From Bacteroidota bacterium (GTDB lineage: Bacteria > Bacteroidota > Bacteroidia > Sphingobacteriales > Sphingobacteriaceae), in the NCBI GenBank assembly GCA_013286565.1, contig JABDFM010000009.1:16112-63522 (forward strand): a DNA stretch of 47,411 bases, written 5' to 3'. A program made the position numbers and the translations under genes. Position 1 is the stretch's first letter. The number at the start of each line of letters is the position of its first letter. Below are positions 1 through 7,882 of the stretch, one piece after another. The notes below the pieces were generated by a model. That model was given only the letters and a program-made list of their open reading frames with translations, had not been told where the DNA came from and did not search any database.

Positions 1-974
1 AACGCCATCTTCTTTCCGTCAGGCGATACATCCATCGCCTCAATTTTACCTTTTACATCAAATTCCTGCTGCTTGGGCAATACATCATTGCGGTAAATGG
101 TGAAATTTAATTTTTGCGATTGTTTCGACGCCACATCATAAACATACAACTGGTAATCTTTTTCAAATACAACCTTTTCTCCATTAGCGCTCACAAACGG
201 GCGTTTAATGGAGGTGTTAAATTGGGTGAGCGCGGTTTTTTTACCATCAATAAAGGTGTACAGGTTGTATTCTCCGTTGCCTTCATCTGATACGAAATAG
301 ACGCCCCCTTTCTGATCGAGCGTTGCCCAAAAATCCTTGCCTATCCAGTCGGTATATTGTTTGTAGGCTTTGGTTTTTGGGTTGTAGGATTGTATATCGG
401 GGTTATAAGCGCCTTTGTAGTGTTTCCTGCTTGAAAATATATAGCTCTCCCAGGTATTACTAAAAAATAGCTCGCCGGTTTGCGGGTGCTCAAATACGCC
501 GTGAATGGTGTTGAAATAATTACTGAAAAGGCGTGTTGGTGTACCTCCATCAAGCTTTACCTTATATTCGCTGAAGCTGTTATACTGGTTCGAAGTAAAA
601 TAAATGGATTTCGAATCCCAGCTCCACGAGTCCACCTGGTCATTCGCATCTGCATAAGTAAGCTGTTTGATCTCTCCACCAGCCAATGGCATTACATACA
701 CATCATTATTGCCAAATTGGTTTGACGAAAAGGCAAGCCATTTCCCATCCGGGGATACCCTCGGGTTGGTTTCTTCGCCTTGCATGGCCGTAAGCCTTAC
801 GGCGACAGGTGCACCGATATCTACTTTCCACAGGTCGCCCTCATAACTAAAGATCACTGTTTTGCCGTCTGGTGTAAGGGTAGGATAGGAAGTAAAATAA
901 ACTCCCAGAGCCTGAGCTTTAGCAAAATTCTGGAATACCAGCGCTGCGAATAATAACAGGTATAGTTTTTTCAT
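1..974 (-). CDS. Tricorn/TolB-like beta-propeller protein, 5' part only
   Basis: The first 324 residues are present and the gene runs off the left edge. It opens with a signal peptide (MKKLYLLLFAALVFQNFAKA), so the product is exported. The mature part has repeated PD40/TolB-type propeller blades, each with an SPDGK-like turn followed by a strand: TPDGKTVIFSYEGDLWKV near residue 32, SPDGKWLAFSS near 65, SWDSKSIYFTS near 100, SANGEKVVF near 235 and SPDGKKMA at the window edge. In Bacteroidota this architecture usually continues into a second propeller, a PDZ domain and an S41 tail-specific protease (tricorn homologue), but that part lies outside the window, so protease function is inference. 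The gene is divergent from the GT4 gene with 44 bases between the starts. Confidence 0.75.
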   Translation of the reverse strand, partial: MKKLYLLLFAALVFQNFAKAQALGVYFTSYPTLTPDGKTVIFSYEGDLWKVDIGAPVAVRLTAMQGEETNPRVSPDGKWLAFSSNQFGNNDVYVMPLAGGEIKQLTYADANDQVDSWSWDSKSIYFTSNQYNSFSEYKVKLDGGTPTRLFSNYFNTIHGVFEHPQTGELFFSNTWESYIFSSRKHYKGAYNPDIQSYNPKTKAYKQYTDWIGKDFWATLDQKGGVYFVSDEGNGEYNLYTFIDGKKTALTQFNTSIKRPFVSANGEKVVFEKDYQLYVYDVASKQSQKLNFTIYRNDVLPKQQEFDVKGKIEAMDVSPDGKKMA

Positions 975-1006
975 TTGAGTTGAAATTTATTTGAACTGAA
1001 TAAATG

Positions 1007-1014
1007 TATTTTTG
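1007..1014 (+). promoter_or_regulatory. Bacteroidota -7 promoter element for the GT4 gene
   Basis: TATTTTTG matches the TAnnTTTG consensus exactly. It ends four bases before the ATG at 1019, which implies transcription starting at or next to the start codon. I see no TTTG at the usual 19-21 base spacing; the nearest is at 990-993. Confidence 0.5.
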
Positions 1015-1018
1015 AGAT

Positions 1019-2290
1019 ATGTTAAAAGTAGTGCATTTAAATACTTACGATGGGAACGGGGGTGCAGGCAGGGGCTGCATACGGCTCAATCGCGCATTAT
1101 TAGACCAAAATATTGATTCTAAAGTTCTCGTGCACTATAAATTTGGAAAAAATCCGCAGATAGGTGAGTTCAATACAAATTTCATTCAAAAAGCGTACAA
1201 CGCCGGCCTTATTATATTAGAGCGGATATGGGCCAAAAGGTATCTGAAGGCATTAAAAACGCCCTTTTCGTTCGCCTGGTTCGGGCGTTCGGTTATCCAT
1301 CATCCTGATGTTAAAAATGCCGATATTATTCACCTGCATTGGGTGAATCACGGGTTTTTAAACCCTCCGCATATCGCAGAGATCGCCAAACTGGGTAAAC
1401 CTGTTGTGTGGACCTTTCATGATAGCAATGCCTTTACAGGCGGCTGCCATGTGCGCTATACCTGCGATCATTTTAAGCAGGAATGTGGAAATTGCCCGCT
1501 GCTTAAAAATTCAGCACCGGATGATTATTCACACCGTGCCTGGAAACAGAAGCATAATGCTTATAGTCAATTGGATTTTACCATTATTGCACCAAGTACC
1601 TGGATGCAGAGATCGGTACAGGAAAGCAGCCTGATGAAAGGCAGGGCGATCAAACAAATACCCAATACGCTGGAAACGGATATCTTTAAACCTGCTGATA
1701 AAACACAGGCAAAAGCGCAGGCAGGTTTCCCCGCAGATAAATTTGTTTTTTTAAGCGGATTTATGCCATCGAGAAAAGATCTGCATAAAGGGACAAGCTA
1801 TTTATTGGAAAGCCTGGAAATGCTAAAAGCAAGAATGGGCGTAAAGGCTGATGAAATAGAACTGGTGGTATTTGGTAATCGCAATACGGAGGATGCACCG
1901 GAATTTCCATTTAAAACTACTTTTTTGGGAACGATCAATGATGACGCACTGTTAGCTAATTATTATGCAGCGGCGGATGCCTTTTTAATACCGTCGCTCG
2001 AAGATAACCTGCCTTATACGGTAATGGAAAGCCTTGCCTGCAGTACGCCGGTTATCGCTTTTACTACCGGGGGAATACCCGATATGGTGAAGCATGAATA
2101 CAATGGCTACCTTGCAGATTATCGTTCATCTGAGAGCTTTGCTGATGGTATGGAGTGGATCATCAACCATCCTGATAAAGAAAAAATACAGCTGCAGGCA
2201 AGACAAACCGTAATGGATGATTTTTCGGAAGCGGTTATTGCAAAAAAGCACATAGATTTATATCATCAACTATTAAAACCTACCGTTTAA
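1019..2290 (+). CDS. Glycosyltransferase family 4 (GT-B fold)
   Basis: This 423-residue protein transfers a sugar from a nucleotide-sugar donor during surface polysaccharide or glycolipid assembly; donor and acceptor cannot be read from the sequence. It shows the GT4 plan: a glycine-rich N-terminal loop GGAGRG at residues 14-19 and, in the C-terminal half around residues 325-345, the family signature with PSLEDNLP, VMES and the GGIPD turn that bind the nucleotide donor. There is no signal peptide or membrane span, so it probably acts on the inner face of the membrane. The next gene is a GT2 enzyme six bases downstream, so the two are very probably co-transcribed and work on the same glycan. 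A -7 promoter motif lies just upstream. Confidence 0.88.
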   Translation: MLKVVHLNTYDGNGGAGRGCIRLNRALLDQNIDSKVLVHYKFGKNPQIGEFNTNFIQKAYNAGLIILERIWAKRYLKALKTPFSFAWFGRSVIHHPDVKNADIIHLHWVNHGFLNPPHIAEIAKLGKPVVWTFHDSNAFTGGCHVRYTCDHFKQECGNCPLLKNSAPDDYSHRAWKQKHNAYSQLDFTIIAPSTWMQRSVQESSLMKGRAIKQIPNTLETDIFKPADKTQAKAQAGFPADKFVFLSGFMPSRKDLHKGTSYLLESLEMLKARMGVKADEIELVVFGNRNTEDAPEFPFKTTFLGTINDDALLANYYAAADAFLIPSLEDNLPYTVMESLACSTPVIAFTTGGIPDMVKHEYNGYLADYRSSESFADGMEWIINHPDKEKIQLQARQTVMDDFSEAVIAKKHIDLYHQLLKPTV

Positions 2291-2296
2291 AACCCG

Positions 2297-3046
2297 ATGC
2301 CTCAACTAAAATTAAGTGTCATCACAGTTGTGTATAACAATGCGCGGGATATTGAACGCACGATGCTTTCTGTGTTAAACCAAACTTATGCCAACATTGA
2401 ATACGTCCTGATCGATGGTCTGTCTAATGACGGTACATTAGACATAATCAAAAAATACCAGGATAAAATAAAGCTGATCAGCGAAAAAGACAAAGGTATT
2501 TATGATGCGATGAACAAGGGCCTGGCTGCCGCAACGGGCGACTATGTGCTATTCATGAACTCGGGTGACGAACTCTATGCCCCGAATACCGTAGCCAAAG
2601 TTTTTGCTGCCGCGGATGATGCCGATATTTATTACGGCGAAACAGAGATGATCGATGATAACGGGCAAAGCTTGGGTCAGCGCAGGCATAAAGCCCCGGA
2701 AAATTTCACCTGGCGGAGTTTTAAATATGGCATGAATGTGAGTCACCAGGCTATATATATCAAACGTTCATTGGTCGAACCTTATGACAGCAGGTATCAT
2801 CTAAGCGCAGATATCGATTGGATCATCCGCGCGGCTAAAAAGGCTAAGCGGATCGTTAGAGTAGAAGGTTATGTTGCCAAATACCTGGTAGGGGGGATGT
2901 CAAAACAAAAGCACCGCCAAAGCCTGGCAGAGCGTTTTGACATCATGAAAAGGTATTACGGATTGGTGCCCACCCTGTTTAATCACTTTGTAATTGCGTT
3001 TAATTTAGGATGGTATTGGGTGAGAAATAGAAGGACGAATGATTAA
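2297..3046 (+). CDS. Glycosyltransferase family 2 (GT-A fold)
   Basis: A 249-residue family 2 transferase. The GT-A nucleotide-binding strand SVITVVYNNARDIE is at residues 7-20, and the metal/donor site appears as the acidic motif MNSGDE near residues 88-93, in place of a plain DxD. A DIDWIIRAAKKAKR segment near 175 fits the acceptor-side region. The length and the SNDGTLDII stretch resemble WcaA-like enzymes of polysaccharide clusters. It follows the GT4 gene directly, so both likely extend one surface glycan. The sugar cannot be assigned. The stop faces the stop of the DUF5615 gene with only five bases between, so the two transcripts converge. Confidence 0.88.
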   Translation: MPQLKLSVITVVYNNARDIERTMLSVLNQTYANIEYVLIDGLSNDGTLDIIKKYQDKIKLISEKDKGIYDAMNKGLAAATGDYVLFMNSGDELYAPNTVAKVFAAADDADIYYGETEMIDDNGQSLGQRRHKAPENFTWRSFKYGMNVSHQAIYIKRSLVEPYDSRYHLSADIDWIIRAAKKAKRIVRVEGYVAKYLVGGMSKQKHRQSLAERFDIMKRYYGLVPTLFNHFVIAFNLGWYWVRNRRTND

Positions 3047-3051
3047 TTGTC

Positions 3052-3414
3052 TTACTCGATTATTGTGATTTGCTCGCGACTTAGCTCGATATAAAAACTA
3101 TCTTTTACAGATAGTGGCAATATAAATGGCAAATATTTAACAATAAGAGCCATTAAATCGTTATTGGAAATATTCCCCAAAGTTATCCGAATTACTTTTT
3201 TGGGCGTTTTGTTTATGAAATGAGAGTTTTTAAAATCAGTATCTTTTGTTACTACAGCCATTGAATTCTGATCGGCATATTTACAAATATCCGCATCAGT
3301 GGTATGCCATTTCTGTAATATTTGGTTAACATGAACGGAACCGCAATCTTTTTGGCTGTTTAAAAATTTAGAAAGGTTAATTGGTAAATGAACATCGACT
3401 AAAAAATCCATCAA
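3052..3414 (-). CDS. DUF5615 family PIN-like protein, probable toxin
   Basis: A 120-residue protein of the PIN-like DUF5615 family, whose members are usually paired with DUF433 antitoxins and are predicted RNases. The expected acidic positions are visible: the N-terminal strand DFLVDVHLP, a TDADICKYAD segment in the middle, and VVTKDTDF near residue 62, the most conserved part of the fold. The ATG overlaps the stop of the upstream DUF433 gene (ATGA, 3411-3414), so translation is coupled. AT content is higher than in the flanking genes, as is common for mobile toxin-antitoxin modules. Toxicity is inferred from family and arrangement only. Confidence 0.75.
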   Translation of the reverse strand: MMDFLVDVHLPINLSKFLNSQKDCGSVHVNQILQKWHTTDADICKYADQNSMAVVTKDTDFKNSHFINKTPKKVIRITLGNISNNDLMALIVKYLPFILPLSVKDSFYIELSREQITIIE

Positions 3415-3641
3415 TTCATCTCTAATAATGATTTACCGGATAAAGTAATTTTGGCATATTCTAATGCGGCAAGTATATCCTTCCTTTCTAATTCAGGATG
3501 ATCCTTTATGATTGAATCGAATGACATCCCTGCAGCAATCATATCAATAATCACCTCAACAGGCCAGCGCATGTGCCTGATGCAAGCTTTTCCATGGCAT
3601 ATACCTGTATCTACTGTAATTCTTTCTAAAAGATTGTCCAT
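3411..3641 (-). CDS. DUF433 domain protein, probable antitoxin
   Basis: A 76-residue protein with the full DUF433 pattern: ITVDTGICHGKACIRHMRWPV (in the family usually I..P.ICGGKPCIRGTRIPV) followed by a predicted helix-turn-helix, IDMIAAGMSFDSIIKDHPEL, and the closing DILAALEYA helix. Such proteins resemble the DNA-binding part of VapB-like antitoxins. It is the first gene of a two-gene unit with the PIN-like DUF5615 protein and overlaps it by four bases. Upstream, TAAATTTA at 3646-3653 is one base off the Bacteroidota -7 consensus and sits four bases before the ATG. An autoregulatory role is plausible but not shown by the sequence. Confidence 0.78.
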   Translation of the reverse strand: MDNLLERITVDTGICHGKACIRHMRWPVEVIIDMIAAGMSFDSIIKDHPELERKDILAALEYAKITLSGKSLLEMN

Positions 3642-3671
3642 AATGTAAATTTACGATTTTTATTATAAACA

Positions 3672-3706
3672 AAAAAAGCGATGGATTTCAAACCCATCGC
3701 TTTTTT
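3672..3706 (-). terminator. Bidirectional intrinsic terminator after the yfhO-like gene
   Basis: A 13-base perfect inverted repeat (GCGATGG core, 3678-3684 against 3694-3700, extended by A/T tracts) with a 9-base loop gives a stem followed by T runs on both strands. It lies 18 bases after the stop of the minus-strand YfhO gene and upstream of the DUF433 gene, so it separates the two minus-strand units. Confidence 0.85.
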
Positions 3707-3723
3707 GCTTTGTTCTATTTTAA

Positions 3724-6237
3724 TCAAGCAGCTTTCTTTTCTGTTGCTTTCTTCCTGGTCTCTGAATAGACCGCACCACCCAGTGCCAGTACCAATAAGA
3801 TTGATCCAGCCAGAGAAATCTTCTCGCCGGTGTAATAGGATGCCGGGTGGAATTTGAATTCTATGTCATGGTTGCCAACTGGTATTACAGCGGCACGCAA
3901 AATGTAATCGGCACGGAAATAAGGTTGTTCTTTTTTATCGATGTACATTGTCCAGCCTTTATCATAATAGATCTCAGAAAACACAGCGATAGATGAAACA
4001 GGAGCGCTGCTTTTATAAACCATATCATCCGGTGAATACTTAGTTAATTTTATCCAACTATTAGCAGGGTCAAAACCGATAGATTTTTCATCAATCAGGC
4101 TTTTATAGCGTTGGTCAACAATAGCCTCATCTTTAGGCGAAAATGCGGTAATATCCTGCATTTCCTCGTCAGCGTTTTTGGCAAATTTATGATTTTTCAC
4201 AAACCAGGCGTGGCCGCAGGCGGTTTGGTTTTGCCGCATGGTTAGGTTTTGTGTTTTAGGGTCGGCCAATATAAAGTATTTAACATTCAGCATGTTTAAC
4301 ACATCCTGGTTAACGCTTTTTGAGAACTGGTTATCCAGTATCTCCTGAAATCTTTTCAGCCTTGCTGCCGAATACCCTCCAAATGATTTATGGAAGAAAG
4401 GCGTGGTTGCGTCTGTATTTGGGTTTTGTTGAAGATCGATAACACGATAATCGGGGTCTTGGTCGCGTTGGATGAACTGGTCAATCTCCCGTGGTTTGGG
4501 TTGATAACTATCCTGCTTATCGGCAAAACTATGATCGTTAAGATAGCGTTGGTCAACCCGGTACAGATCGCCCAAAATAACAACAACAAAAGCTATTGAT
4601 AATATGGTGACGCTTATTTTTTGTTTAATAAAGGCCCATAGAATACCAAATGATATAACAATGAAACCGAGAGACCACCAGGCATCTGTTTGCTCAAGGC
4701 CTTTTCTGTCCCTGATCAAACCATTCATTATGCTATTGGCAATATCAGTTTTGCCGCCTAATACCTGTCCAAGTCGGCTCAATAACATAGTTTGATCACT
4801 TGGTTTGAAACTTAGCAGCAGTTCTGGATATACAGCTAATAATAAGGCAACGCCTCCCGTGATATAAAAGGTGATCTTTAATTTTTTAAATAGGTCGGCC
4901 CTGGCCTCTTTATCTGTCGCCGCTGTTACTTCTTTGATGGCCAATACTGCCAGTATAGGTACGCATAAACCTGTTACCGCCAATATAGACTCAATAGCGC
5001 GGAACTTATTATACAGCGGGAAATAGTTAAAGAAAATATCCGACACATAAGGGAATGAACTGCCAATAGAAAGCAGCATGGTAAGTATTACCGAAGCTAA
5101 CAGCCACCATTTGATGCGGTTTTTAACAATAAATAATCCAAAAATAAACAGGAAACAGATCACGGCACCAAAATAATGGGGCCCGCTTGTTGACGTTTTA
5201 TCACCCCAGTAAGTGGAAAACAAACCGGTTCCGGCTACCTGGTTTATTGCATTGTCCATTTGATCTTGCGGGACACCTATACCTTGTAATCCGCTTACTA
5301 ATGCCTTATAAAAGTCGGAATTAGGCACGTCCATTGTTGATAGGCCAGTTTCGCCGCCATAAGCATTAGGCACTAAGAAAGTAATGTTTTCTCCGGCGGT
5401 CTGGCTGTATTCATAAGCATAATCTTTTGCCAGCCCGTTGCTTGGCTCGGTAGTATGCTGTGTTAGATTCGATTGCCCGCGAATAGTGTCTTTGCCATAT
5501 TCGTAGGTGCTCCACAGCGAGGACGCGTTTACCATCAATGCCAGTAAAGTAGCCGCACCTAAGTATGCAAGGGATTTTAAGAAAGGGCCTGTTGTTTTAC
5601 TTTTAATGGCATGGTAAAGCTCAATTCCAACTAATATCAGGATGATGATCAGCAGGTAGTAGGTCATCTGGATATGGTTGGCGCGTATCTCCATCGATAA
5701 AAATAGCGCGGTAAGTGTACCGCCAAGCCAATACCTGCCCTGTAGTGTTAAAATAATACTGGCCAGTATAGGTGCAAAAAAAGCAATGGCATAGATTTGG
5801 TTGGAGTGCCCCGCAGCTAATAAAATAATATTGTACGATGAAAATGTAAAGGCAACCGCACCCGCGGCAGCAAGCCATGGATTGAGTTTTAAAACACAGA
5901 ACAGGAAATAGCTGCCTAATATCAATATCAGTACGGTATCAATGGGATTAGGAAATACATCTTTTAAGAAAGAAACTACGTGGGTAGTTATATTATCAGG
6001 ATATGGCGCCCATATCTGGAACGCGGGCATGCCGCCAAATATCTGGTTGGTCCACAAAATGGTGGTGTCCTTTGCCCGGTAGTCGTTTATCTCCTTTTGG
6101 GTGGATTGCGCGCCTACTACGTCACTTTGGCCCAAAGTTTTCCCCTGGAACGCCGGTGTGAAATAAAAGAAAACGACCGCTAAAAAAATCCCTATAATAG
6201 CCAGGTGGATGCTATTTTGCTTGAACCAGTTATTCAT
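3724..6237 (-). CDS. YfhO family multi-spanning membrane protein
   Basis: An 837-residue integral membrane protein. The N-terminal segment (about residues 13-29) is the first of about a dozen hydrophobic spans that fill the first two thirds; a soluble domain follows (about residues 590-790), and a last span sits near residue 810 before a basic tail (SETRKKATEKKAA). The layout matches YfhO, a GT-C-like membrane family; in Bacillus YfhO is linked to glycosylation of lipoteichoic acid. Bacteroidota lack teichoic acids, so the substrate here is unknown; a lipid-linked sugar donor is the natural guess and two glycosyltransferase genes lie nearby. A -7 motif lies at 6270-6277 and a strong terminator follows the stop. 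Confidence 0.85.
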   Translation of the reverse strand: MNNWFKQNSIHLAIIGIFLAVVFFYFTPAFQGKTLGQSDVVGAQSTQKEINDYRAKDTTILWTNQIFGGMPAFQIWAPYPDNITTHVVSFLKDVFPNPIDTVLILILGSYFLFCVLKLNPWLAAAGAVAFTFSSYNIILLAAGHSNQIYAIAFFAPILASIILTLQGRYWLGGTLTALFLSMEIRANHIQMTYYLLIIILILVGIELYHAIKSKTTGPFLKSLAYLGAATLLALMVNASSLWSTYEYGKDTIRGQSNLTQHTTEPSNGLAKDYAYEYSQTAGENITFLVPNAYGGETGLSTMDVPNSDFYKALVSGLQGIGVPQDQMDNAINQVAGTGLFSTYWGDKTSTSGPHYFGAVICFLFIFGLFIVKNRIKWWLLASVILTMLLSIGSSFPYVSDIFFNYFPLYNKFRAIESILAVTGLCVPILAVLAIKEVTAATDKEARADLFKKLKITFYITGGVALLLAVYPELLLSFKPSDQTMLLSRLGQVLGGKTDIANSIMNGLIRDRKGLEQTDAWWSLGFIVISFGILWAFIKQKISVTILSIAFVVVILGDLYRVDQRYLNDHSFADKQDSYQPKPREIDQFIQRDQDPDYRVIDLQQNPNTDATTPFFHKSFGGYSAARLKRFQEILDNQFSKSVNQDVLNMLNVKYFILADPKTQNLTMRQNQTACGHAWFVKNHKFAKNADEEMQDITAFSPKDEAIVDQRYKSLIDEKSIGFDPANSWIKLTKYSPDDMVYKSSAPVSSIAVFSEIYYDKGWTMYIDKKEQPYFRADYILRAAVIPVGNHDIEFKFHPASYYTGEKISLAGSILLVLALGGAVYSETRKKATEKKAA

Positions 6238-6269
6238 TTAAGTTTTTTGAATGGATAATATATAATTCC

Positions 6270-6277
6270 CAAAAATA
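6270..6277 (-). promoter_or_regulatory. -7 promoter element for the yfhO-like gene
   Basis: On the minus strand the bases read TATTTTTG, an exact TAnnTTTG match, 32 bases before the start codon of the YfhO gene. Confidence 0.45.
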
Positions 6278-6340
6278 GAAATTTGAGTGAGAAAAGGAAT
6301 TATAATTAATTCTCTAAAAAATGTAACGAAAACCGGCCAT

Positions 6341-6610
6341 TTAGAAAATTAAAAATAGGAGGCTGAGCCCCGCTGTGCCAATGATGTAAGCGATGATACC
6401 GGCCTTGTCATACTCTGTCCAGTTGCGGCGCAGGCTGAAAACATTATACACCGCAAGCAATCCTAATATCACCCAAAAAAACCAATGGATCTTATGATGC
6501 GAGGTAGTGACGGCCAAACCAAGGGCCACTATGATATAATTAGTGGTAATAAGGGTAAATGATTCGGGCGTGTTGAAATGGCGCCGCTTAAATACCTGGT
6601 GAGGCTCCAT
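6341..6610 (-). CDS. Small membrane protein, three predicted spans
   Basis: An 89-residue protein I cannot place in a named family. After a short polar N-terminus (MEPHQVFKRRHFNTPES) it has three hydrophobic segments at about residues 18-37, 43-59 and 70-89, with a basic/acidic linker (SLRRNWTEYDKA) between the second and third. It starts four bases after the stop of the DUF4834 gene, so the two form a small operon. The function is unknown. Tight packing behind a conserved membrane-anchored gene supports it as real. Confidence 0.65.
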   Translation of the reverse strand: MEPHQVFKRRHFNTPESFTLITTNYIIVALGLAVTTSHHKIHWFFWVILGLLAVYNVFSLRRNWTEYDKAGIIAYIIGTAGLSLLFLIF

Positions 6611-6614
6611 AACC

Positions 6615-6860
6615 TTACTTTATTTCTTCATAATCTACGAAATCGCCTTCCGAGTCGGGAATTGCACCTTTTTTGGTTTGGGGGATATAATCAACCGTTA
6701 TTTTACCTTCTTTAGTGCTTTGACTACGACTGCTTTGATGCTGATGTTGCTGTGCATTATTCACAACTTTTTGAAACAGCATAGGTAATAAGATACGGGC
6801 AAGACTGCGTATGATATATATAACAAGTATGGCTATGAGCAGGAAATTAATAAATTCCAT
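6615..6860 (-). CDS. DUF4834 family small membrane-anchored protein
   Basis: An 81-residue protein with one N-terminal span (about residues 4-29), a Gln/Ser/His-rich linker and a conserved C-terminal tail ending in EGDFVDYEEIK. That tail is the hallmark I associate with the Bacteroidota DUF4834 family. The role is unknown; the topology suggests a membrane anchor presenting a short conserved peptide to a partner. It is the first gene of a pair with the 89-residue membrane protein. A TATATTTG element on the minus strand (6882-6889) lies 21 bases before the start. Confidence 0.72.
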   Translation of the reverse strand: MEFINFLLIAILVIYIIRSLARILLPMLFQKVVNNAQQHQHQSSRSQSTKEGKITVDYIPQTKKGAIPDSEGDFVDYEEIK

Positions 6861-6881
6861 CAGAATTAATTTTTGTGACTA

Positions 6882-6889
6882 CAAATATA
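6882..6889 (-). promoter_or_regulatory. -7 promoter element for the DUF4834 gene
   Basis: The minus strand reads TATATTTG, matching TAnnTTTG, 21 bases before the ATG at 6860. Confidence 0.45.
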
Positions 6890-7020
6890 AGTATATAACG
6901 ATAAAATTGTTTGCAAATGATTTTTTGCGATTTTTTTACAACGGTATGATATTATTTTACTCTTAGATTCGATTGTCCTGTATTAGTAACAAATTATTTT
7001 TATTTTATCTGATTATGTGT

Positions 7021-7051
7021 AAATCCCTGGTATAAGGCCGGGGATTTTTTT
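7021..7051 (+). terminator. Intrinsic terminator upstream of an orphan gene
   Basis: AAATCCCTGG (7021-7030) pairs with CCGGGGATTT (7038-7047), with one G-T wobble, around a 7-base loop, and seven T follow. On the minus strand there is no T run, so it acts on plus-strand transcripts. No plus-strand gene is seen upstream within the 200-base gap, so it either ends an unrecognised short RNA or insulates the next gene. Confidence 0.75.
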
Positions 7052-7054
7052 GTA

Positions 7055-7062
7055 TATATTTG
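7055..7062 (+). promoter_or_regulatory. -7 promoter element for the orphan gene
   Basis: TATATTTG, an exact TAnnTTTG match, lies directly after the terminator T run and three bases before the ATG at 7066. It covers the alternative in-frame TTG at 7060, which supports the ATG as the real start. Confidence 0.5.
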
Positions 7063-7065
7063 GAT

Positions 7066-7845
7066 ATGGAATATATTTTTTTTGGAAAAATATCACCGTC
7101 CTTCAAGCGTGTGGAATTTAATATAGCCGACCCGCCATTGAGAATGACTATTCAAAGCTCATTAGGGAAGTTTAATTACAAATTATTATTAAATGATACT
7201 GACGATTTGAGTGTCGTTGTAGAATTCTCGAATGAAGTAAAAGATATACCCACCCTACATTTCTTGGTTAAACAATTTACTCAATCATTTTATGACACAG
7301 CTTTTTTTGCTTCCGGAGTAATTTGCAATGTCACGTTTTCGTCGGTAATGTTACCAAACCGGGCCTTCTTATCGTTGAATATCGGTGATTTATCAGGCTG
7401 GTTTGATAAAAGCATCTTTGATATTTCTACAGAAAAATTATTCAATTTAAAGAATAATTACATAGTTCGAGTAGCTACTTCTGATATAAAAAATGCTTGT
7501 ATTGAGTTCGATATGACTGCTTTTTATAGTTTTAGGGCCATAGAGGCAATAATGAACTCATTCACAAATGATGACGCAGAGAATAGGAAAATTACTTGGG
7601 AAAAAATGAGAGACAATCTTAATATAGATAGGCAATTTTTCACAGATGCAGAAAAGTATTCGATTGCAAATCGACATGGTAAGCCGTTTGAACAAACATG
7701 GGAGATTCGTCAGAAATGCCTATACAATGCCATGATAGTTTTACAACGTTATATGCATTATTTGGACGAAGGTCAAAAGAAGTTGGATATCAAGAAATAT
7801 CCAGTAATTCAGTCAATTCAAGATGTCGTCAAAATAAAACTTTGA
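7066..7845 (+). CDS. Hypothetical protein, AT-rich accessory gene
   Basis: A 259-residue soluble protein with no signal peptide or membrane span, and I do not recognise the family. The N-terminal half looks like beta-strands. The C-terminal half is helical, with FYSFRAIEAIMNSF near residue 165, a KITWEKMRDNLN segment, then ANRHGKPFEQTWEIRQ near 205 and YNAMIVLQRYMHYL near 222. An R-x-x-E helix followed by an RHG motif recurs in uncharacterised accessory proteins, but I will not assign a role. It is visibly more AT-rich than uvrB and upp, and it is bounded by a terminator on the left and a convergent uvrB stop on the right, which suggests a transferred single-gene insertion. The ATG at 7066 is preferred over TTG 7060. 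Confidence 0.6.
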   Translation: MEYIFFGKISPSFKRVEFNIADPPLRMTIQSSLGKFNYKLLLNDTDDLSVVVEFSNEVKDIPTLHFLVKQFTQSFYDTAFFASGVICNVTFSSVMLPNRAFLSLNIGDLSGWFDKSIFDISTEKLFNLKNNYIVRVATSDIKNACIEFDMTAFYSFRAIEAIMNSFTNDDAENRKITWEKMRDNLNIDRQFFTDAEKYSIANRHGKPFEQTWEIRQKCLYNAMIVLQRYMHYLDEGQKKLDIKKYPVIQSIQDVVKIKL

Positions 7846-7862
7846 TGTTTGATAATGATTTC

Positions 7863-7882
7863 TTTTGATTGTCTAATCAAAA
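7863..7882. terminator. Small hairpin between convergent stops
   Basis: TTTTGATT (7863-7870) and AATCAAAA (7875-7882) form a perfect 8-base stem with a 4-base loop. It overlaps the uvrB stop codon and lies 17 bases after the stop of the orphan gene. The AT-rich stem makes it only a weak bidirectional terminator candidate. Confidence 0.4.

Noticed and set aside
480..725. Plus-strand frame opposite the tricorn-like gene
   Set aside because: It is antisense to clear propeller blades and has no signature.
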